Origin: Ancylobacter novellus | Lineage (GTDB): Bacteria; Pseudomonadota; Alphaproteobacteria; Rhizobiales; Xanthobacteraceae | Reading direction: 5' to 3' | Length of the DNA stretch: 64,000 bases | Assembly: GCA_003241485.1 (NCBI GenBank) | Contig: QFQD01000016.1 | Location: 29,239-93,238, forward strand | Shown here: in pieces, positions 59,794-64,000 of the stretch | How positions within the stretch are numbered: the stretch's first letter is position 1 | Layout of the letters: each line of letters starts with the position of its first letter | The notes under the pieces: generated by a model | Database searches by the model: none | The model's input: only the letters and a program-made list of their open reading frames with translations | Told to the model about the DNA's origin: nothing | Program-made: the position numbers and the translations under genes

Positions 59794-61137
59794 TCACTGT
59801 CCGGGCGCGAGGCGGCCGGCCGCCCCGGCGGTGGCCTCGTCGGAGCCAGGGACGGGGTGGTGTCCGCGGGCGCTGGCGCCCAGCCGGGCTTCCAGCCGGT
59901 CAATGCCGGCATCGAAGGTGAAGTCCGCCTTCAGCCGCGTCAGCACCGCCGTGCCGAGGCGCAGCCGCCGCGCCGGGTCGGCGATCAGGCCGGCGAGGGC
60001 TTCCGCCAGCGCGGGGGCGTCGCCCGGTGGCACCAGCACGCCATGGACGTCATCGTCGATGAATTCCGGCACGCCGGCGAAGCGGGTGGAAAGGGCGGGC
60101 AGCGCCTGCGTCGCCGCCTCCATCAGCACGTTGGGCAGGCCGTCGCGGTCGCCATCCTCGCCGGGCTGGCTGGGCAGCACGAAGAGATCGGCCTCGCGCA
60201 GCGCCTCGACGACCGCCTTCTGCGCCTGGCTGCCGCGCCATTCGATGCGATCCGACAGGCCGAGCCGTTCCGCCTGCTGCTTCAGCCCGGCGAGCTTCTC
60301 GCCCGAGCCGACATGCACCAGACGCCAGTGGAGGGAGGCGGGCAGCCGAGCGAGGGCATCCAGCAGCGTGTCGAAGCCCTTCTTGGCCACGGCGCGCCCG
60401 ACCGCAACGAGGCGCACGGGATCGGCGGGGTCGCGCCCATCGGCAAGGCGCGTGCGCGGCGGCGGCGCGGGAAAGCGGGCGAGGTCGAGGCCGTGATAGA
60501 CCAGCTCCACCTTGCCGCCCGCCGGGCCGGCGACGCGGCGCAACTCCTGCCAGCCATCGGCCGTGCAGGTGACGCCCCAGCGGGCGTCAGTGATCTTCTC
60601 CGCCCGCTCCCATTCCGGCGTGGTCCAGATGTCCTTGGCATGCGCGGAGAAGGAATAGCTGCGGCCGGTGAGAAGGGCGGCGTAGCGCGTGACCGAGCCG
60701 GGTGTGTGCAGGAAATGCACGTGCAGGTGGCCGATCGCGGGGTCGAGTTCGCGCGCCAGCACCAGCGCCTGGCCGAGCCGGCGCAGGCGCCCCGCGCTGG
60801 GATCGCGCCGCAGGTCGCGCAGGAAGGCGCGCAGCGTCGGCGCGAAGGCGAGGTGGCGCACGGCGTGAACGAGGCCCCGCCAGACGCGGCGCGGTTCGTC
60901 CTTGAGATATTCCGGGAGATAGAGGAGCCGCGCGGCGATCTCCTCATGCATGGGGTGGCGGTAGCGGTCGGTCGGGCGGCGCAGCGACCAGATGTCGAAG
61001 ACGAAGCCGCGCCGCTCGAGCTCCAGTATCTCCTGCGCGATGAAGGTTTCCGACAGGCGCGGATAGCCCTTCAGCACCAGCGCGACGCGCGGGGCGCCGT
61101 CGCGGGGCGTCGCGCGCGACGACGGGGATGCGGGCAC
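59794..61137 (-). CDS. Glycosyltransferase family 4 (polysaccharide assembly)
   Basis: 447 residues from GTG 61137, which has GGAGG five bases upstream and follows the previous stop by one base. VALVLKGYPRLSETFIAQEILELERRG is the acceptor half characteristic of exopolysaccharide GT4 enzymes. HVHFLHTPGSVTRYAALLTGRSYSFSAHAKDIW follows. The donor half has VRLVAVGRAVAKKGFDTLLDAL and PSQPGEDGDRDGLPNVLMEAATQALPALSTRFAGVPEFI. It is part of the four-gene coupled operon. Confidence 0.87.
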   Translation of the reverse strand: MPASPSSRATPRDGAPRVALVLKGYPRLSETFIAQEILELERRGFVFDIWSLRRPTDRYRHPMHEEIAARLLYLPEYLKDEPRRVWRGLVHAVRHLAFAPTLRAFLRDLRRDPSAGRLRRLGQALVLARELDPAIGHLHVHFLHTPGSVTRYAALLTGRSYSFSAHAKDIWTTPEWERAEKITDARWGVTCTADGWQELRRVAGPAGGKVELVYHGLDLARFPAPPPRTRLADGRDPADPVRLVAVGRAVAKKGFDTLLDALARLPASLHWRLVHVGSGEKLAGLKQQAERLGLSDRIEWRGSQAQKAVVEALREADLFVLPSQPGEDGDRDGLPNVLMEAATQALPALSTRFAGVPEFIDDDVHGVLVPPGDAPALAEALAGLIADPARRLRLGTAVLTRLKADFTFDAGIDRLEARLGASARGHHPVPGSDEATAGAAGRLAPGQ

Positions 61138-61138
61138 G

Positions 61139-62413
61139 TCAGCCTCCGACGCTGAGCGACGCACTGAGCGCGCCCGGTCCGTCAATATAGGGCGCGAGGT
61201 GATTGGAGATGCTGGCAAGGCCCTCCAGCATGCCCGGCGAGGCGGATTTGGAAGGTGGCGCCTGCTCGCACAGCGCGGCGAGCGCGCGCGCCATGACCGC
61301 CGGGTCGCGCGAGGTCGCGCCATCCTCGACCGGGTCGAGCAACATGCGCATCAGGCCGAGCTGCTCGGCCCGCGTGGCGCGGATCAGCTGTTCCTGGCGC
61401 GGGCGCGAGCGTGGCACCAGCAGGGCCGGCTTGTCGAAGGACAGGATCTCGCAGAAGGTGTTGTAGCCGCCCATGGCGACCACGGCGCTGGCGCGGCTCA
61501 TCAGTCGTTCGATCTTGGGGTCGAAGACGATGGAATCGACCTTCGCCAGCCGGTCGATGCGCTCCTGGAATTGGCTGCGCTGGGTGTTGGACAGGAACGG
61601 CCCGAAGGCGATGACCGCCGGCAGCGGTATGCCGGGGTCGGCCTCATACGCCGAGATCACCCAGTCGATCAGCCCGGCCCCGTCGGCGCCGCCGCCCGTG
61701 GTCACCAGGATGAACGGGCCCTTCGTGCTGCGCGGATAGCGCACGCCGGAATTGCCCGAGGGCACGGAACGGCGCAGATAGCCGGTATAGACGATGCGCG
61801 AATGCAGGTCCGCCGGCATCGGCATGGCGTCGAGCGGGCGGTAGAACTCTTCCGAGCCATAAACCAGCACGTCGTCATAATAGTCCGTCATGGCGCGGAC
61901 GGCGCCCTTGTCGTGCCATTCGGCGCGGATGATCTCCGGGCTGTCGAGGACGTCGCGGACGCCGATGATGCGGCGCGTGCCCATCGTGCCCATCAGCTTC
62001 AGGCTCGGCACCAATTCGCCGCGAAAGCCCGCCGGCTCCTTGTCGGCGATGAAGATGTCGGGGCGGAAGGCTTCCGCGGTCTGCCGGATCAGCGATTCAC
62101 GGATCGCGGTGACTTCGTGCAGGTCGAGGCGCAGATTGGCGCTGGCGTAGCTGCCATTCTCGCTCTTGGCGATGCCCGGCACGTGGACGAAATCGATGCC
62201 CGGGGCGAAATTGAAGCTGCCGGCAAGCGAGGAGCCGGAGATGATGAGCACCGACACGTCGCCATGGGCGGCCACCAGCGAGTTGGCGATGGCGCGCGAG
62301 CGGCGGATATGCCCCAGCCCATAGGTGTCGTGGCTGTACATCAGGATACGCGGCATCCTCTTGCCCGGCCGGGAAGAGTCAGGCTGGGAGGCAGGGCTGG
62401 GAACGCGTTCCAT
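61139..62413 (-). CDS. MurG-like (GT28-type) glycosyltransferase
   Basis: About 424 residues from ATG 62413; ATG 62356 (MPRILMYSHDTYGLGHIRRSRAIANSLV) is a possible shorter start, and neither has a good ribosome site. GLGHIRRSRAIAN is the acceptor loop of GT28-like enzymes, and FILVTTGGGADGAGLIDWVI with SRASAVVAMGGYNTFCEILSFDKPALLVPRSRPRQEQLIRA is the donor-binding domain. It is first in the four-gene operon. Related proteins occur in clusters for cell-surface glycans. The product is not predictable. Confidence 0.82.
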   Translation of the reverse strand: MERVPSPASQPDSSRPGKRMPRILMYSHDTYGLGHIRRSRAIANSLVAAHGDVSVLIISGSSLAGSFNFAPGIDFVHVPGIAKSENGSYASANLRLDLHEVTAIRESLIRQTAEAFRPDIFIADKEPAGFRGELVPSLKLMGTMGTRRIIGVRDVLDSPEIIRAEWHDKGAVRAMTDYYDDVLVYGSEEFYRPLDAMPMPADLHSRIVYTGYLRRSVPSGNSGVRYPRSTKGPFILVTTGGGADGAGLIDWVISAYEADPGIPLPAVIAFGPFLSNTQRSQFQERIDRLAKVDSIVFDPKIERLMSRASAVVAMGGYNTFCEILSFDKPALLVPRSRPRQEQLIRATRAEQLGLMRMLLDPVEDGATSRDPAVMARALAALCEQAPPSKSASPGMLEGLASISNHLAPYIDGPGALSASLSVGG

Positions 62414-62623
62414 CAATATATCCGATAGGTGGCCTGTGCCGCGCCGCGGCATTCCACAGAAGAAACCAGCAAATATTGCATAGGCGTGACAAATGATCGT
62501 AGGACGAGGCGATGGGCCGTGTCGAGCCTGTGCGGGATAACGCGTAGGTCGGTTTCGATAAACCACTCGCCGCGCGTGCCCGGGGGAAAACCTCGCGTTG
62601 CGGCATATTTGTCGCGCCACCGC

Positions 62624-63589
62624 TCATTCCGCCTGCGCCGGAGCCTCCACGTCAACGGCCGATCGCCCCATCGAGCGCAGCACGTCGATGAAGTCGGCGG
62701 CGTTGGCCGAAGGGGTCTCGCCCTTGCGGGTGATGATGCCGAGCCGACCGAGCTGGTTTGGCAGGGCGACCGGCAGGCGCGTGAAGGTGCCGCTCGCCAC
62801 GCCCTCCACCAGAATGGATTTCGGCAGGCACGCCACCATGCCGGCCTCGCGCACCAGATGCAGCGTGGCGAAGATCGAGGTGGTCTCGACGCAATTGTCC
62901 AGCGAGGCGACGCCCTGCGCGGCGAAGGTGCGGTCGATCAGCTGGCGCATCGGGCTGCTCTTGGGCTGCAGCACCCAGGGCAAGCGTGCCATTTCGACAA
63001 GCGTGAGAGCCGCCCGGCCGGCGAGCGGGTGCGTGGTCGAGGCGAAGATCCACAATTCCTCATGCGCCAGCGGCTCGATATCGAAGGCCAGCGCGTCCTC
63101 CGGCGCGGTGAAGCGGCCAATGGCGAGCGCGATCTCGTTGCGGCTGAGCGCGTCGAGCAGGATGTCGCTGGTGGCGGCGAGCAGGCGGATGGTCATCAGC
63201 GGGCGGCGCTGCTTCAGCTCGGCGATGGCGCGCGGCAGCAGGCCCGGCGTCGTCGCCATGATGGCGCCCACCGCCAGCGCGCCGAAGCCGCCGGCCTTCA
63301 GATTGTCCAGGCCCTCGGCGAAACTGTCGGTCTCGCGCAAAAGGCGCGCGGCATAATCGGCAACGAAGCCGCCGATCTCGGTCAGCGCCATGCCGCGCGG
63401 GCGGCGCTCGAACAGCGCGGCGCCGAGAATCTGCTCGGCGTCCTGCAGCATCTTGGTGGCCGCCGGCTGCGTCACATGCATTTCCACCGCGACACGGTGG
63501 AGATTGCCATTGCGCGCCAGCGCGTCCACGAGGCGCAGGTGCCGGAGGCGTAGCCGTGCGATGAGATGGGTGGCGAGAGGCGAGGCCAT
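62624..63589 (-). CDS. LysR-family regulator (GbpR-like)
   Basis: A 321-residue LysR protein. The helix-turn-helix is in RLRLRHLRLVDALARNGNLHRVAVEMHVTQPAATKMLQDAEQILGAALFERRPRGMALTEIG. The QPAATKML recognition helix is typical of GbpR/PcaQ-type LysR proteins that control sugar or aromatic catabolism. It diverges from the FAH-family gene with a 159-bp gap and probably controls it. The effector domain includes GALAVGAIMATTPGLLPRAI. Confidence 0.87.
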   Translation of the reverse strand: MASPLATHLIARLRLRHLRLVDALARNGNLHRVAVEMHVTQPAATKMLQDAEQILGAALFERRPRGMALTEIGGFVADYAARLLRETDSFAEGLDNLKAGGFGALAVGAIMATTPGLLPRAIAELKQRRPLMTIRLLAATSDILLDALSRNEIALAIGRFTAPEDALAFDIEPLAHEELWIFASTTHPLAGRAALTLVEMARLPWVLQPKSSPMRQLIDRTFAAQGVASLDNCVETTSIFATLHLVREAGMVACLPKSILVEGVASGTFTRLPVALPNQLGRLGIITRKGETPSANAADFIDVLRSMGRSAVDVEAPAQAE

Positions 63590-63617
63590 GGGAGGGTGCC
63601 GTCAGGTGTAAGAGCTG

Positions 63618-63670
63618 CCGATAACCGCAAGGAATTATCCAAGTCAGAATTTTCATTATTCAGTTATCGG
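63618..63670. promoter_or_regulatory. Widely spaced inverted repeat in the LysR/FAH divergent promoter
   Basis: CCGATAAC (63618-63625) and GTTATCGG (63663-63670) are perfect inverted copies separated by 37 bp of AT-rich sequence. This spacing suits the two-site binding of a LysR tetramer across the divergent promoters. Confidence 0.45.
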
Positions 63671-63748
63671 GGCTGCCGCTAGTGGAAGGGCAATCAATGA
63701 GCTGCCCGCCAGAAGGCCGCCGCGAGGAAACGTCAGGAGGAATGTGGG

Positions 63749-64000
63749 ATGAAACTCGTCCGCTATGGGTCTTTCGGCGCCGAGAAGCCGGGTCTGCTGG
63801 ATGAGCAGGGCGTGCTGCGCGATCTGTCGTCGATCGTCTCCGACATCGCCGGGGCGGCGCTGCTGCCGGAAAATCTCGCGCGCATCCGCGCGGTCGATCC
63901 TGCCGTGCTGCCGGCGGTCGAGGGCACGCCGCGCATCGGCGCCTGCGTCGGGCAGGTCGGCAAGTTCGTCTGCGTCGGCCTGAACTACACCGACCACGCC
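63749..64000 (+). CDS. Fumarylacetoacetate hydrolase-family protein, N-terminal part
   Basis: The frame starts at ATG 63749 with AGGAGG eight bases upstream and runs off the window end after 84 residues. MKLVRYGSFGAEKPGLLDEQGVLRDLSSIVSDIAG and IGACVGQVGKFVCVGLNYTDHA match the N-terminus of FAH-family enzymes. The GLNYTDHA segment begins the catalytic domain. Family members hydrolyse or decarboxylate beta-diketo acids in aromatic or sugar breakdown, for example ureidoglycolate lyase-like or 2,4-diketo-3-deoxy-sugar-acid hydrolases. The truncated part prevents a choice. Confidence 0.85.
   Translation, partial: MKLVRYGSFGAEKPGLLDEQGVLRDLSSIVSDIAGAALLPENLARIRAVDPAVLPAVEGTPRIGACVGQVGKFVCVGLNYTDHA

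Overview
The window is high-GC (roughly 65-70 %) and gene-dense, with short intergenic gaps and many ATGA-type stop/start overlaps. Gene content points to an alphaproteobacterium of the Hyphomicrobiales, probably Xanthobacteraceae-like (Ancylobacter, Starkeya or Xanthobacter type): a divergent gstI-like (DUF2735)/glnII pair, DUF2778 and DUF3726 proteins, many ABC and TRAP importers, and CyaC-like membrane cyclase architecture. This placement is inferred from gene families, not from a marker gene. I saw no rRNA, tRNA, CRISPR array, insertion sequence or integrase.

Layout. 1-7471: tail of a LuxR-type regulator, an S33 peptidase, a zinc/PLP D-serine dehydratase-like enzyme divergent from an amino-acid ABC importer, RidA and an IclR regulator, with a perfect 18-bp palindrome in the divergent promoter, then a methyltransferase-like protein. 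7556-16301: a DUF1254 secreted protein, then a nitrogen cluster (DUF1989 protein, two agmatinase-type ureohydrolases, a second amino-acid ABC importer, divergent LysR) that looks built for a guanidino compound. 16436-21440: a small repeat-containing ORF, then a LacI-controlled gluconokinase/TRAP operon with three AGCGCT-core operators and a frameshifted dctQ. 21559-27152: an unexplained four-gene cluster (aldehyde dehydrogenase, M19 dipeptidase-like protein, 555-aa protein of unknown function, DUF3726) divergent from a LysR gene. 27252-31549: glutaminase, gstI-like/glnII, cardiolipin synthase. 31692-36672: P-type ATPase, Hsp20, Lon stress block. 36884-45071: DUF2778 (Tlde1-type) cell-wall protein, a divergent SHMT paralogue, an autotransporter carrying a pepsin-like aspartic protease, a nucleotide-sugar dehydrogenase and a polysaccharide lyase. 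45176-56779: one long co-directional operon. 56776-62413: a translationally coupled glycosyltransferase operon. 62624-64000: LysR divergent from a truncated fumarylacetoacetate-hydrolase-family gene.

The strongest candidates for something undescribed are two. First, the operon at 45176-50172 encodes an exporter-like ABC protein whose ATPase motifs are degenerate and whose nucleotide-binding domain carries a large insertion. It is followed by a stand-alone cyclic-nucleotide-binding protein with an intact phosphate cassette, then a membrane protein combining a cytochrome-b-like bundle, a 2Fe-2S ferredoxin domain and a class III cyclase domain that has lost its base-selecting and transition-state residues. 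Three bases later a YejABEF-like oligopeptide importer begins. This looks like a redox-sensing pseudoenzyme module built into a transport operon. Second, the protein at 39486-42386 carries a near-complete pepsin (family A1) signature in an autotransporter passenger, which is rare in bacteria.

All calls come from reading the sequence and translations. No database search was run, so family names rest on recognised motifs and context.
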